This document shows, piece after piece, positions 42,725-51,302 of a stretch of DNA of 64,000 bases. This DNA comes from Paenibacillus chitinolyticus NBRC 15660 (GTDB taxonomy: Bacteria; Bacillota; Bacilli; Paenibacillales; NBRC-103111). Position 1 is the first letter of the stretch. Each line of letters begins with the position of its first letter. The stretch lies in NCBI RefSeq assembly GCF_000739915.1, contig NZ_BBJT01000004.1, forward strand, positions 372,001 to 436,000, given 5' to 3'. Under the pieces are notes generated by a model. That model was given only the letters and a program-made list of their open reading frames with translations. It did no database searches and was not told the origin of the DNA. Made by a program: the position numbers and the translations under genes.

Positions 42725-43477
42725 TTAACAGTCTCCCACCACAAGCGCATAGACAATGCCGGGACCGTGCACGCCGATGGTAAGGTCGTTCTCAATATCC
42801 GCCGAACGGCTCGGGCCCGATACGAAGTGGATCCCCGCCGGCCTCGCTCCGGCCGCCAGTCCGTCAAGCGGACGGAGCACCTCGCCGAGGCGCATTTTCA
42901 GCCGGCTGGCGGGAACCACCGCGACGAGGACAGCCGGAAGCAGGCTGACGCTCCTGCCTTTGCGGGGCGAGGACATCAGCACGACCGTACCGGTATGAGC
43001 CGCGGCGCAGTCGGCCGCCACAAGCCCGATGTCGGCTCCGGCCGCGTCTGCCAGCATGGCCTCCTTCTCCTCGTCCGAGGCATGCTCCGCGTTCCAGACG
43101 GTGAGGCGGTCGAGTCCCTCCACCGTCTCCAGCACGGACGCTATCGCCTCCAGCTCGGGCTGGTCTTGGCGGATGACCCGCCTCGCCTCCAGGTCGCGGA
43201 TCAACTGCCGCACGAAAGCGGCCGCTTCCTCCATGGAGGCCAACTGCTCGGCATGGCCGCCCGCCTTGCGCCAGTTGTCCATAAAGAGGCGGATGCGCGC
43301 CTCTTCGTCCAAATCTACGGCGTTCCAGAAGTCCGGCGCTCCCCGGAACGGTCTTGCCGGGGGCTCCGTTATCCGGGGACGCCCCAGCCGGGAGGCGATG
43401 CCGCCCAAGAACGCCTCCTGCTTCCGCCTCGACTCGGCTTCCAGCCCCTTCAGGAAATCGGCGGCGGATTTACTCAT
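42725..43477 (-). CDS. lutC: Lactate utilization protein C
   Basis: 250 residues of the LutC/YkgG family (FWNAVDLDEEARIRLFMDNW, AAHTGTVVLMSSPRKGRSVS, and GPSRSADIENDLTIGVHGPG). LutC works with the iron-sulfur proteins LutA and LutB to oxidise L-lactate to pyruvate. Last gene of lutABC. It overlaps lutB by 8 bases. Confidence 0.96.
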   Translation of the reverse strand: MSKSAADFLKGLEAESRRKQEAFLGGIASRLGRPRITEPPARPFRGAPDFWNAVDLDEEARIRLFMDNWRKAGGHAEQLASMEEAAAFVRQLIRDLEARRVIRQDQPELEAIASVLETVEGLDRLTVWNAEHASDEEKEAMLADAAGADIGLVAADCAAAHTGTVVLMSSPRKGRSVSLLPAVLVAVVPASRLKMRLGEVLRPLDGLAAGARPAGIHFVSGPSRSADIENDLTIGVHGPGIVYALVVGDC

Positions 43478-44981
43478 GGCGGCCGCCCCCTTTCCGGCGG
43501 GCGTCCAAAATCCGCTCCATGCGGCTCTTCACTTCCGCGTCCATCTCCGGCAGGCTTCCGGCGGCTTCTTCGGCGAAGCTTTTCCAGTCCTCGCGGAATG
43601 TTTTCGGCGGAAGCGCCGGGGCGTAGCGGTGCGCGTTCCAGCCCTTGAGCGGACCGATTCTCGCTTTGATCACGCCGCCGCGGGCCACGAACCGCTGGCC
43701 GAATCTGCCCAGAGCCGCAACCCGCCTCAAGCGCTTGGCATCGGCCATGATGTAACCGAAAGCGGACATTCCCGCCTTCTCCGCCGCATCCCCATGGCCC
43801 TTCTCGACCTTGCGGCCGCGTAAATAGACCAGCATGTCGTGCAGCGGGATTTTGACCGGACAAGCCTCGTAGCAGGCGCCGCACAAGGTCGAAGCACCGG
43901 CGATATCGTCCCACTCGGCCGTGTTCCGGTTAAGCGCCGGGGTGAGGACGGCCCCGATCGGACCGCTGTAAGTGCCGCCGTACGCATGCCCGCCGATGTG
44001 CCGGTAGACCGGGCAAGCATTCAGACAGGCGCCGCAGCGGATGCAGTTCAGCAGCTCCTGGAAATCCGGGTCTCCGAGCTGAAGCGAGCGCCCGTTGTCC
44101 AGGATGATAACGTGCATCTCCTCCGGACCGTCCCCGTCCGGCTCTCTTCTCGGCCCGGAGATGACCGACATGTACACGGTCAGCTTTTGTCCGGTGGCCG
44201 AGCGCGGCAGCAGCGTCGCCATGACCTCCAGATCGTCCAGCGTGGGAATGATCCGCTCCATTCCCATGAAGGTGATCTGCGTCTTGGGGACGGTGCTGAC
44301 CATCCGGCCGTTGCCTTCGTTCTCGAAGAGAACGATAGAACCGGTCTCGGCGACGGCGAAATTGCAGCCGGTCATGCCGATGTCCGCCTCCAGGAACTTC
44401 TCCCGCAGCTTCCGGCGCACGAACCCGGCGAGCACGGCCGTATCGGGCGGGAGCGTTTCGCCCGCTTCTTCCGACAGCAGCTCCGCAATCTGGTAGCGGT
44501 TTTTGTGGATCGCGGGAATGATGATGTGAGACGGCGCTTCCCCCGCAAGCTGGATGATGTATTCGCCGAGGTCCGTTTCCACGGCTTCAATGCCGAGCTC
44601 TTCGAGCGCGCGATTGATGTGAATCTCTTCGGATACCATGGATTTGGATTTCACGACGCTCTTCGCTTTTCGGTGACGGGCGATCTCCATCGTAATCGAG
44701 ACTGCCTCCTCCGCCGTCTCGGCGAAATGGACATGGACGCCCTGCGCCCGCGCATTTTCAACGAAGGCACCGAGGTAATAATCGAGATGAGCGATCGTAT
44801 GCAGACGGATCTGCCGTCCCCGCTCCCGCCATTCTTCCCAGTTTCCCTGCTCGGCGGCCGCGTTCAACTTGCCGGTTTTCAGACGCTCGGTCGTGAATTT
44901 GACGGCTTTCCGCAGGAAATCGTTGTTAAGCGCGATTTTCGCCCGGTCTTTAACACTGACCCTACCACTAGACATGCTCAT
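43470..44981 (-). CDS. lutB: Lactate utilization protein B (iron-sulfur)
   Basis: 503 residues. A LutB catalytic region (FAETAEEAVSITMEIARHRK, GMTGCNFAVAETGSIVLFEN) precedes two 4Fe-4S clusters (CIRCGACLNACPVYRHIGG and CGACYEACPVKIPLHDM). Two close ATGs (44981 and 44975) are possible, and the first overlaps the end of lutA. Electron-transfer subunit of the LutABC lactate oxidation complex in the cytoplasm. Confidence 0.96.
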   Translation of the reverse strand: MSMSSGRVSVKDRAKIALNNDFLRKAVKFTTERLKTGKLNAAAEQGNWEEWRERGRQIRLHTIAHLDYYLGAFVENARAQGVHVHFAETAEEAVSITMEIARHRKAKSVVKSKSMVSEEIHINRALEELGIEAVETDLGEYIIQLAGEAPSHIIIPAIHKNRYQIAELLSEEAGETLPPDTAVLAGFVRRKLREKFLEADIGMTGCNFAVAETGSIVLFENEGNGRMVSTVPKTQITFMGMERIIPTLDDLEVMATLLPRSATGQKLTVYMSVISGPRREPDGDGPEEMHVIILDNGRSLQLGDPDFQELLNCIRCGACLNACPVYRHIGGHAYGGTYSGPIGAVLTPALNRNTAEWDDIAGASTLCGACYEACPVKIPLHDMLVYLRGRKVEKGHGDAAEKAGMSAFGYIMADAKRLRRVAALGRFGQRFVARGGVIKARIGPLKGWNAHRYAPALPPKTFREDWKSFAEEAAGSLPEMDAEVKSRMERILDARRKGGGRHE

Positions 44982-45711
44982 CGGCCCGTCTCACTCCTTC
45001 CTCCAAAAGTTCCACCAGATGCATGACCTTAACCGGTCTGCCTCTGTATAGCAGGTTCCCGGATATATTCATGAGGCAGCCCATATCGAGACCGACGAGC
45101 ACCTCCGCTTCCGTTTCCAGGACATGATCGGATTTCTCCGCGACCATCGCGCCCGATATGTCGCTCATTTTGACGGCAAACGTGCCTCCGAACCCGCAGC
45201 AGTCCTCCGCATGCGGCAGCGGAACAAGTTCAAGGCCGCGCACATGCTCCAGCAGGGAGGCCGGTTCGTCCTTAATGCCAAGCAGCCGCGTACCGTGGCA
45301 GGACGGATGATAGGTGACTCTGTGGGGAAACACCGCACCGAGATCCGTAACGCCCAGCACACCGACGAGAAATTGCGTAAACTCGTACGTTTTTTCCCGG
45401 AGGGCTTCCGCCTTGGCAAGCATCTCCGGATCATCCTGAAACAGCTTCGGATAATAATGCTGAACCATGCCCGTGCACGAGCCCGAAGGCGACAAGACAA
45501 AGTCGCTGTCGTCAAACGCTTCCAGCAGAGTCCGGGCCGACTTGCGTGCATCGTCCCAGTAGCCGCTGTTAAAAGCCGGCTGTCCGCAGCAGGTCTGCAC
45601 CTCCGGAAAATGAACCTGGATGCCGTACCGGGCGAGCAGCCGCACCATTGCCTGCCCGACCCTTGGATACACGAGGTCGCTCAAACAGGTGATAAATAAA
45701 GAAACCTTCAA
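44968..45711 (-). CDS. lutA: Lactate utilization protein A (CCG-domain)
   Basis: 247 residues, TTG start 7 bases after AAAGGGG. A longer frame exists upstream but crosses the promoter and a terminator. Two CCG motifs (EVQTCCGQPAFNSGYW, DCCGFGGTFAVK) bind the iron-sulfur or catalytic centre typical of GlpC/HdrB-like proteins. First gene of lutABC; it overlaps lutB. A cre-like site immediately upstream predicts CcpA repression. Confidence 0.95.
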   Translation of the reverse strand: MKVSLFITCLSDLVYPRVGQAMVRLLARYGIQVHFPEVQTCCGQPAFNSGYWDDARKSARTLLEAFDDSDFVLSPSGSCTGMVQHYYPKLFQDDPEMLAKAEALREKTYEFTQFLVGVLGVTDLGAVFPHRVTYHPSCHGTRLLGIKDEPASLLEHVRGLELVPLPHAEDCCGFGGTFAVKMSDISGAMVAEKSDHVLETEAEVLVGLDMGCLMNISGNLLYRGRPVKVMHLVELLEEGVRRADEHV

Positions 45712-45730
45712 GATGAATCGCCCCTTTCGA

Positions 45731-45746
45731 TTGAAAGCGCTCTCTT
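45731..45746. promoter_or_regulatory. CcpA cre site upstream of lutA
   Basis: TGAAAGCGCTCTCT within 45731-45746 matches the cre consensus TGWNANCGNTNWCA except for the last base. It lies 20-35 bases before the lutA start. Confidence 0.65.
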
Positions 45747-45783
45747 TTATATAGAAGAAATACGATACGTCTCGATGATTGAA

Positions 45784-45829
45784 AAAAAGCCCGTTCCGTT
45801 CCTCGTACAAGATGGGGGAACGGGCAGGG
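45784..45829 (-). terminator. Terminator after DeoR regulator
   Basis: On the minus strand GCCCGTTCC ... GGAACGGGC (with a GGAAC slippage) followed by TTTTTTT. Confidence 0.85.
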
Positions 45830-45848
45830 CACGATGCGGCTCGGCGGT

Positions 45849-46610
45849 TCAGGTGAGCCGGGTAACCTTTACGCCTTTCTCGCGCAGGGCTTCCAGGCTG
45901 TCCGCACTCGTCGACGAATCGGTGATGACATGCCCGATCCGCTCCCATGAAGCGACGTGAGCAAACGACTGCTGGCCGAACTTGCTGTGGTCCGCCAGCA
46001 AAAAAACTTCGTCGGAGATGGCGACCATTTTGGCTTTGACCAGCGCCTGCAGCTCGCTCGATTCGGAAATGCCACGGGCCGTATGCACGCCTTTGCACGA
46101 CAGGAACGCTTTATCCACATGGTACGTATCCAGGGAGCGTTCGGCCAGCGGACCGGCGTAGGAAAGCGACTGGGGAAGAAGACGGCCGCCGGTGGAAACG
46201 ACCTGTATTTTCTCCTTGGAGCTGAGCTCCACGGCGACTTGGATCGAGTTGGTCAGCACCGTGAGCGGTTCGTCCGGCAAAATTTGCGCCATATACCACG
46301 CCGTCGTGCTCGCATCGAGTATGATCCGGTCGTTCTCCCGGATATGTTTGACGGCTTCCCTCGCGATACTCCGCTTGAGGTCCGCGTGCACCGTTTCCCG
46401 TTCCTTGAACGGAATTTCGGGCTGGGATTCTCCCACGCGGACCGCTCCGCCGTGACTGCGCATGAGCCGTCCTTCGCTCTCCAGCTTGTCCAGATCGCGC
46501 CGGATCGTTTCCTCAGTGACTCCGCACAGCTCGCTGAGCTCCGTCACCCGTATGCTGCCTCTTTCATTGACCAGCGCGAGTATTTTCTGCCATCTTTCCG
46601 CTACAAGCAT
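45849..46610 (-). CDS. DeoR-family regulator (RhaR-like)
   Basis: 253 residues. N-terminal DeoR helix-turn-helix at ~20-57 (RVTELSELCGVTEETIRRDL, DKLESEGRLMRSHGGAV). C-terminal sugar-phosphate-sensing domain (ASTTAWYMAQILPDE, VSTGGRLLPQSLSYAGP, LADHSKFGQQSF). It lies beside rhaEW, as the DeoR regulator does in Bacillus rhamnose operons, so rhamnulose 1-phosphate or a similar ester is the likely inducer. Confidence 0.9.
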   Translation of the reverse strand: MLVAERWQKILALVNERGSIRVTELSELCGVTEETIRRDLDKLESEGRLMRSHGGAVRVGESQPEIPFKERETVHADLKRSIAREAVKHIRENDRIILDASTTAWYMAQILPDEPLTVLTNSIQVAVELSSKEKIQVVSTGGRLLPQSLSYAGPLAERSLDTYHVDKAFLSCKGVHTARGISESSELQALVKAKMVAISDEVFLLADHSKFGQQSFAHVASWERIGHVITDSSTSADSLEALREKGVKVTRLT

Positions 46611-46776
46611 CGTGCATCCTCATTTCATGGTTCCATTCTTGCCGAGGCGGGCCTGTTCTTCTGCCGTACGCACGGATGCGGGCAGTCCGGGCTTCGCCTC
46701 TGTTTCTTTTATTGTACAATATCGGGCGGGAAGGGACTAGACGAAAGGCCAGGCGAAACCCGCCGCACCCCTCCGG

Positions 46777-48846
46777 CTATCGCGTAAACGCCGCCGGAAC
46801 GCCGCCGTCTACGGTCAGCATGCAGCCGGTCGTCTTCTCCGATTTCGACGAGGCGAAGTAGGCGATCGCTTCCGCGATGTCGCGCGGATAGACGTTGACG
46901 AGCAGCGTCGTACGCCGGCGGTAATACTCCTCCAGCTGATCCGGCTCGATGCCGTAAGCCGCGGCGCGTTCGTTGCGCCAGCCGGAATTCCAGATGGCAG
47001 AGCCTTGGAGGACGGCGTCCGGCAGCACCGAATTGACGCGGATGCCGTAAGCGCCTCCCTCGGCGGCAATGCAGCGCGCCAGGTGAATTTCAGCGGCTTT
47101 GGCGGTGCTGTAGGCGGAAGCGTTTTTGCCCGCGTAGACGGAATTTTTCGAGCCGACGAATACCATGCTGCCGCCGGTTCCCTGAACCTTCATGATCTTG
47201 AACGCTTCCCTCGCTACGAGGAAATAGCCCGTTCCCAGCACGTTCATGTTCAGGTTCCATTCTTTCAGTGTCGTATCTTCAAACGGACTCGATGTCGCGA
47301 GACCCGCGTTGTTCACGATGATGTCCACCCCGCCGAAGGCAAGGACGGTTTCCTTGTATGCTTCCCCGACCTGTTCTTCGCTTGTAACGTCCATTGCGGC
47401 GGCTATGACGCGTCCTTGCCCGTACTGCCGGTTAAGCTCCGCGGCCAGCGTCTGCGCCCCCTCCAAGTTCAGGTCGGCCAGCACGACATGGGCGCCGCCC
47501 TTCAGCAGCTCGCGGGCGGCCGCGCCGCCAATGCCCCCCGCTCCGCCGGTAATGAACGCCACTTTCCGGGAGAATTCGGCTTCCGCCGGGGCGAGTGTCA
47601 GCTTGTACAGCTCCAGCGGCCAATATTCAACGTTATAGGACTCGTTTTCACTCAGCGAAACGAAGTTTCCGAGCGCCGTCGCCCCCCTCATCACGGCGAT
47701 GGCACGATGGTAAAGGGCGCCGCTCACTTGGGCCATTGCCCGGCTTTTGCCCGTATTCACCATCCCGAGGCCGGGAATCAGAATCACTCTCGGCGCCGCC
47801 TCGAACATCACATCACCCTCGCTCCTGTTGCGGTCGAAGTAGGCCCCGTACGCTTCCTTGTAAGCGGCGATGCCGGACTTCAGCGCTTCGATAAGGGCCG
47901 GAACATCCGCTTCGGCGGGATTCCAATCCACATAGAGCGGCTTCATCTTCGTATGAACGAGATGGTCCGGACAGGCGGCCCCCACCTGGGAGAGCGCCTG
48001 CGCCTCGCGGCTGTTCACGAAAGCCAGCACATCTTCTCCGGCATCGGCCGTCAGCAGCATCTTCCGTTCCCCGCCGACAGCTCCGCGGATGACCGGGAGC
48101 ACCTGCGCGAGGATCTCTCTGCGTGCGGAATCCGCCAGCGTTTCGTACTTCGCGCCGCCGAACAACTCAGCGCGATTCACGCGCGATTCGATGAAATTTT
48201 CCGCCTCCGAGATAATCTCGATCGTCTTCTTGTAGCAGGCCGCCGAAGTCTCTCCCCAGGTGACCAGTCCGTGCTTTTCCATCAGGACAAGCTCGGCGGC
48301 CGGGTTGCCGCGTACGCCTTCGGCGATCATTTTCGAAAGGGTAAAGCCCGGACGCACATAGGGCACCCAGACAAACCGGTCGCCGTATATTTCGCGCGCC
48401 AGCTCTTTGCCGTTATCCGCGCAGCAGAGGGCGATGATGGCATCGGGATGGGTATGATCCACATGTTTAAAAGGAAGAAACGCATGAAGCAGCGTTTCGA
48501 TCGAAGCCCGCGGATGCCGGCCGTCTATCATACAGTGTCCCAGATAGGCGACCATTTCTTCGTCGGTCATCTCTTCACGCTCCATAAGCGGACGAATATC
48601 GTCCAGGCGCAGACCCGTGAAATTTTCCGCTTTCATGGACGCAAGGTCCGAGCCGCTGCCTTTTACCCACATGACCTCGATTTCCCGCCCGCGAAAATCG
48701 GTGACCGCCGTTTTGGCCGAGGTGTTGCCACCGCCCCAGTTGGCGACCGTACGGTCAAACCCGAGCAGGTTCGACCGGTACACCAGTTCGTCCAACCCTT
48801 TCTTAACGCCTACCGCGATTTCCGCATCCCATAAATTTGCCGTCAT
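46777..48846 (-). CDS. rhaEW: Bifunctional rhamnulose-1-phosphate aldolase/lactaldehyde dehydrogenase
   Basis: 689 residues from the ATG of MTANLWDAE after GAGGAGG. Residues ~1-400 are a class II aldolase domain (NWGGGNTSAKT; zinc-site HVDHTHPDAIIALCC; LVLMEKHGLVTWG). Residues ~430-689 are a short-chain dehydrogenase (FITGGAGGIGGAAARELL, VNNAGLATSSPFED, SAYSTAKAAEIHLARC). The fused enzyme splits rhamnulose 1-phosphate and oxidises the lactaldehyde. No rhaA or rhaB lies in the window, only the DeoR regulator downstream. Confidence 0.93.
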   Translation of the reverse strand: MTANLWDAEIAVGVKKGLDELVYRSNLLGFDRTVANWGGGNTSAKTAVTDFRGREIEVMWVKGSGSDLASMKAENFTGLRLDDIRPLMEREEMTDEEMVAYLGHCMIDGRHPRASIETLLHAFLPFKHVDHTHPDAIIALCCADNGKELAREIYGDRFVWVPYVRPGFTLSKMIAEGVRGNPAAELVLMEKHGLVTWGETSAACYKKTIEIISEAENFIESRVNRAELFGGAKYETLADSARREILAQVLPVIRGAVGGERKMLLTADAGEDVLAFVNSREAQALSQVGAACPDHLVHTKMKPLYVDWNPAEADVPALIEALKSGIAAYKEAYGAYFDRNRSEGDVMFEAAPRVILIPGLGMVNTGKSRAMAQVSGALYHRAIAVMRGATALGNFVSLSENESYNVEYWPLELYKLTLAPAEAEFSRKVAFITGGAGGIGGAAARELLKGGAHVVLADLNLEGAQTLAAELNRQYGQGRVIAAAMDVTSEEQVGEAYKETVLAFGGVDIIVNNAGLATSSPFEDTTLKEWNLNMNVLGTGYFLVAREAFKIMKVQGTGGSMVFVGSKNSVYAGKNASAYSTAKAAEIHLARCIAAEGGAYGIRVNSVLPDAVLQGSAIWNSGWRNERAAAYGIEPDQLEEYYRRRTTLLVNVYPRDIAEAIAYFASSKSEKTTGCMLTVDGGVPAAFTR

Positions 48847-48930
48847 TTTGTGCTCCTCCTCAGGAATTGAACGAGTATTGTTTTGCTTTATTTGCATTTG
48901 CTTTCTTTTATTTAATCGTATCATATCTTT

Positions 48931-48954
48931 ATTTATTTTTGAATATTTATTTTT
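48931..48954. repeat. Direct repeat in the rhaEW promoter region
   Basis: ATTTATTTTT occurs at 48931-48940 and 48945-48954, start to start 14 bases, inside very AT-rich DNA upstream of rhaEW. A candidate DeoR binding site. Confidence 0.5.
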
Positions 48955-48975
48955 ATGTTTGTTTTTATTCGGATA

Positions 48976-49023
48976 AATAAAAAAAGACAAAAACGGGATC
49001 GCTCGTCCTGTCCTTGTCTTTAT
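48976..49023 (-). terminator. Terminator after the Cys-rich small protein gene
   Basis: On the minus strand AAAGACAA ... TTGTCTTT with inner ACAGGA/TCCCGT-like stem, followed by TTTTTATT. Confidence 0.75.
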
Positions 49024-49049
49024 TTTATGGAGTTGTCTGTATACTTATC

Positions 49050-49077
49050 GGGTTACGGGTTACGGGTTACGGGTTAC
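49050..49077. repeat. Heptanucleotide tandem repeat (GGGTTAC)4
   Basis: Four perfect copies of GGGTTAC, followed by a degenerate GGCTTGCGGGTTA. It lies between a terminator and the stop of the Cys-rich small protein. Confidence 0.95.
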
Positions 49078-49087
49078 GGCTTGCGGG

Positions 49088-49420
49088 TTAGCGGAAATGA
49101 TCCCAGAAGTCCCAGTATTTAAAATACTTCGTGCGCAGGAAATACCTCGACGGCAAATGGTCGGCCGGGAGACGGTCGCGCATCTCCTGTTTCAGTTCGT
49201 CGTTTCGCTCCCTGTGCTGCGGCTGAGTTTCCGTACGGCTTGGCATCCGATTTTCCGGCTGCTTTTCGACCTGGTTTGCGGCCCGACTGACCGGTTTTGC
49301 TATTGTATCATCCGTTTCTTCATTAAAATTGGCTTCCGTCCGGAGGTTAGCGCAGTGTCTGCCGCAGCCTGTCCCCTCTCCGCCGTTGAAAGCCCCCCTG
49401 CATGTCCCGTTCCGGCACAT
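49088..49420 (-). CDS. Small protein with N-terminal Cys cluster
   Basis: 110 residues from the ATG 7 bases after GAGGTG. A start 17 codons upstream has poor spacing. The N-terminus MCRNGTCRGAFNGGEGTGCG has Cys2, Cys7, Cys19 and then Cys23. The middle is polar and the end aromatic (YFLRTKYFKYWDFWDHFR). No family recognised. It is followed by a terminator and preceded by the UnbU-like gene. Confidence 0.5.
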   Translation of the reverse strand: MCRNGTCRGAFNGGEGTGCGRHCANLRTEANFNEETDDTIAKPVSRAANQVEKQPENRMPSRTETQPQHRERNDELKQEMRDRLPADHLPSRYFLRTKYFKYWDFWDHFR

Positions 49421-49501
49421 GGCGTTCACCTCTTTTGTCGAATTAATCGCCCGGTCATCTTTTTTCGTCATCTATCCTCTATTTAGGAGTTTGCCGTCAG
49501 A

Positions 49502-50350
49502 TTAAGAATTTGCCGTCAGTCCCGGCTCCGGCTCCGTTTTGCGGGAAGCCCACAGCCGGTAAGGAATGATCAGAGCAAGGCAGACAAGAAACAGCGCGTA
49601 GAACTGCGGATTCGGAATCCGGTTGATCCGGAAGACCGCGTCCAGCAGGGCCACGAAAAAGGCAAACGCGATGCGGGCGCTCCTTGTCGCAGGCGTGGAC
49701 TTGGGGTCCGTGATCATGAAGAAGGCAAACAGTTGAAGGGAGGCGCCCATGAGAGGCCCAAGGGCCGCAAACAAAGGCGCTCCGAAGAAGAAATGCCGCA
49801 CGAACGCAAACAGCGTAAAGCTCCCGAGGAAAGCCAGCACCGCGTCGAGCCGGTTGGCGATATAGCACACCACGATGCCCAGGCACAAGATCAGAATCAT
49901 GACGCCGATCCCGTTCGTCCACTGCTTGGGGGTACTCACCGCATACTGGGGCAGGGAGTAGAGCATGATGACCATCGCCACGTTGTTGGGGTTGAAAATA
50001 TGCCCGCCCTTAAAGCGGATGGCATATTTCAGCGCGATCGCGATGACGGCGGTGAGCGCGTAAGGCCATAGCTGATTGGAACTGAGCAGCAGAGAGATGC
50101 CGATTCCCGTGATCAGGGCGCTGAGCGGAAACATCCACGTTTTATTTTTTAACCGGTTCAAAATGATTTCCGTTCCCGTGCAGCAAACGACGGCCGCAAG
50201 AACCGCGTCCCATTTCTGAAAAAAGCCCAAGTACACTTGCCCGGCTATCGCAAAGCTGCTGAGGAACACCAGAATAAAGTATCTCGGGTCAATCCGGTAA
50301 TCCCGCCAGGATACGACCGAACGCAAATGCGTATTCATTTCGTTGCGCAT
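49502..50350 (-). CDS. UnbU-like/RnfD-like membrane protein, copy 1
   Basis: 282 residues, ATG after GGAGG. About nine membrane helices. Family signatures: MFPLSALITGIGISLLLSS, GHIFNPNNVAMVIML, YAVSTPKQWTNGI, and FAFFMITDPKSTPATRSA, the last like the TDP motif of RnfD/NqrB. The family includes UnbU of enediyne warhead cassettes, whose role is unproven. I do not see the S-G-A-T flavin-attachment motif of true RnfD. It is 12 bases after the YqaJ-like gene and downstream of the UnbL-like gene, one strand. A paralogue is at 54726-55511. Confidence 0.85.
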   Translation of the reverse strand: MRNEMNTHLRSVVSWRDYRIDPRYFILVFLSSFAIAGQVYLGFFQKWDAVLAAVVCCTGTEIILNRLKNKTWMFPLSALITGIGISLLLSSNQLWPYALTAVIAIALKYAIRFKGGHIFNPNNVAMVIMLYSLPQYAVSTPKQWTNGIGVMILILCLGIVVCYIANRLDAVLAFLGSFTLFAFVRHFFFGAPLFAALGPLMGASLQLFAFFMITDPKSTPATRSARIAFAFFVALLDAVFRINRIPNPQFYALFLVCLALIIPYRLWASRKTEPEPGLTANS

Positions 50351-50362
50351 GCAATTCCTCCG

Positions 50363-51259
50363 TTATTTCGAAATGGTTGAAATCTGAAACCGCCTGTAAG
50401 GGGCGAAACGGGCCGACTTCCGGTTGATGCTTTTCCATTCCACTTTGTAGTTCCCTACCGTGCCCTGCTCGTGGTCGCCCAGAAGTCCCTTGAGCTTGTT
50501 TTCCGCCTCCGTCTTGCGCAGCGCCGCCGCCCTTTCTTCCTCCGCCCCCTGCCGGTACTGTCCGATCCACCGTTCTGCCTCTTCCGTCAAGGGCACGGAC
50601 GAGTTCCGGCTCGTCGCCGGGGGATACAGCCGGTTCAGCAGTTCGGACGAAGCGTCCGTTCCGTCGAAGGCCGGCGGTCTTCTTCTCAGGACATGCTCGT
50701 TCCAAAATACGGCTTCCCGGTCGATAAGCCGCTTGATCCGCTCTTCGCTGCGCTCCAGACGCACTGTACGGAACTTGTTGCCGCCGATCAGAACGGCTAC
50801 CCACCAGTGCTCCGCGCCCGTAACGGCCATATAGTGCTGGCACTGAAAATCAATCTTCGCGGGAACCCGGCCGTCCTCCCATTCTTCCTTGCTGAATTCG
50901 CCGGTTGATTTGCATAGAAGGCCCGCGTGAGAGCCGATCACCCAGCGGTCCAGGCCGGCCAGCATAAAAGAGTGCTCCGGGTGCTGAAAAATCCAGTTTC
51001 TTCTCATCACCCGGTGTCCGGTCCGATCCGTAAATTCCCGTGCGATAAAATCTTTGAGCTTACTGCCGAGCCTCATCGCTTCCTTCTCTTCCACAGGAGG
51101 CAGTTCTCCGGTTTTATCCAGGTAAACTTCCAGCGCCGTTTTCCATTTGTCCGCTCCGCAGACGGCTCCCGCATCGCTGCCGCCGATTCCTTGTCTCCGC
51201 CAGGCCAGCCATTCCCCATCAGACACAGCCCGGGTATTCACAAGCTTCTTCGCACGCAT
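50363..51259 (-). CDS. YqaJ-type (lambda-exonuclease-like) nuclease, probably catalytically altered
   Basis: 298 residues. Signatures: WRRQGIGGSDAGAVCGADKW, MLAGLDRWVIG (metal-site Asp), and EEWEDGRVPAKIDFQCQHYM followed by AVTGAEHWWVAVLIGG. The E-x-K of the PD-(D/E)xK site is replaced: the expected Glu is Leu in AGLLCKSTGEF, with Lys kept. YqaJ proteins are usually phage or prophage recombination exonucleases. Here it sits between the UnbL-like and UnbU-like genes with spacings of 43 and 12 bases, so it is co-transcribed with them. Confidence 0.85.
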   Translation of the reverse strand: MRAKKLVNTRAVSDGEWLAWRRQGIGGSDAGAVCGADKWKTALEVYLDKTGELPPVEEKEAMRLGSKLKDFIAREFTDRTGHRVMRRNWIFQHPEHSFMLAGLDRWVIGSHAGLLCKSTGEFSKEEWEDGRVPAKIDFQCQHYMAVTGAEHWWVAVLIGGNKFRTVRLERSEERIKRLIDREAVFWNEHVLRRRPPAFDGTDASSELLNRLYPPATSRNSSVPLTEEAERWIGQYRQGAEEERAAALRKTEAENKLKGLLGDHEQGTVGNYKVEWKSINRKSARFAPYRRFQISTISK

Positions 51260-51302
51260 ACCCTCTCTCCTTTACACCGGCAGCTCCCGCTGCGGTTACG
51301 AG

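Noticed and set aside
49050-49077. CRISPR-like array
   Set aside because: The repeats are 7 bases, directly adjacent and without spacers; no cas gene is present.
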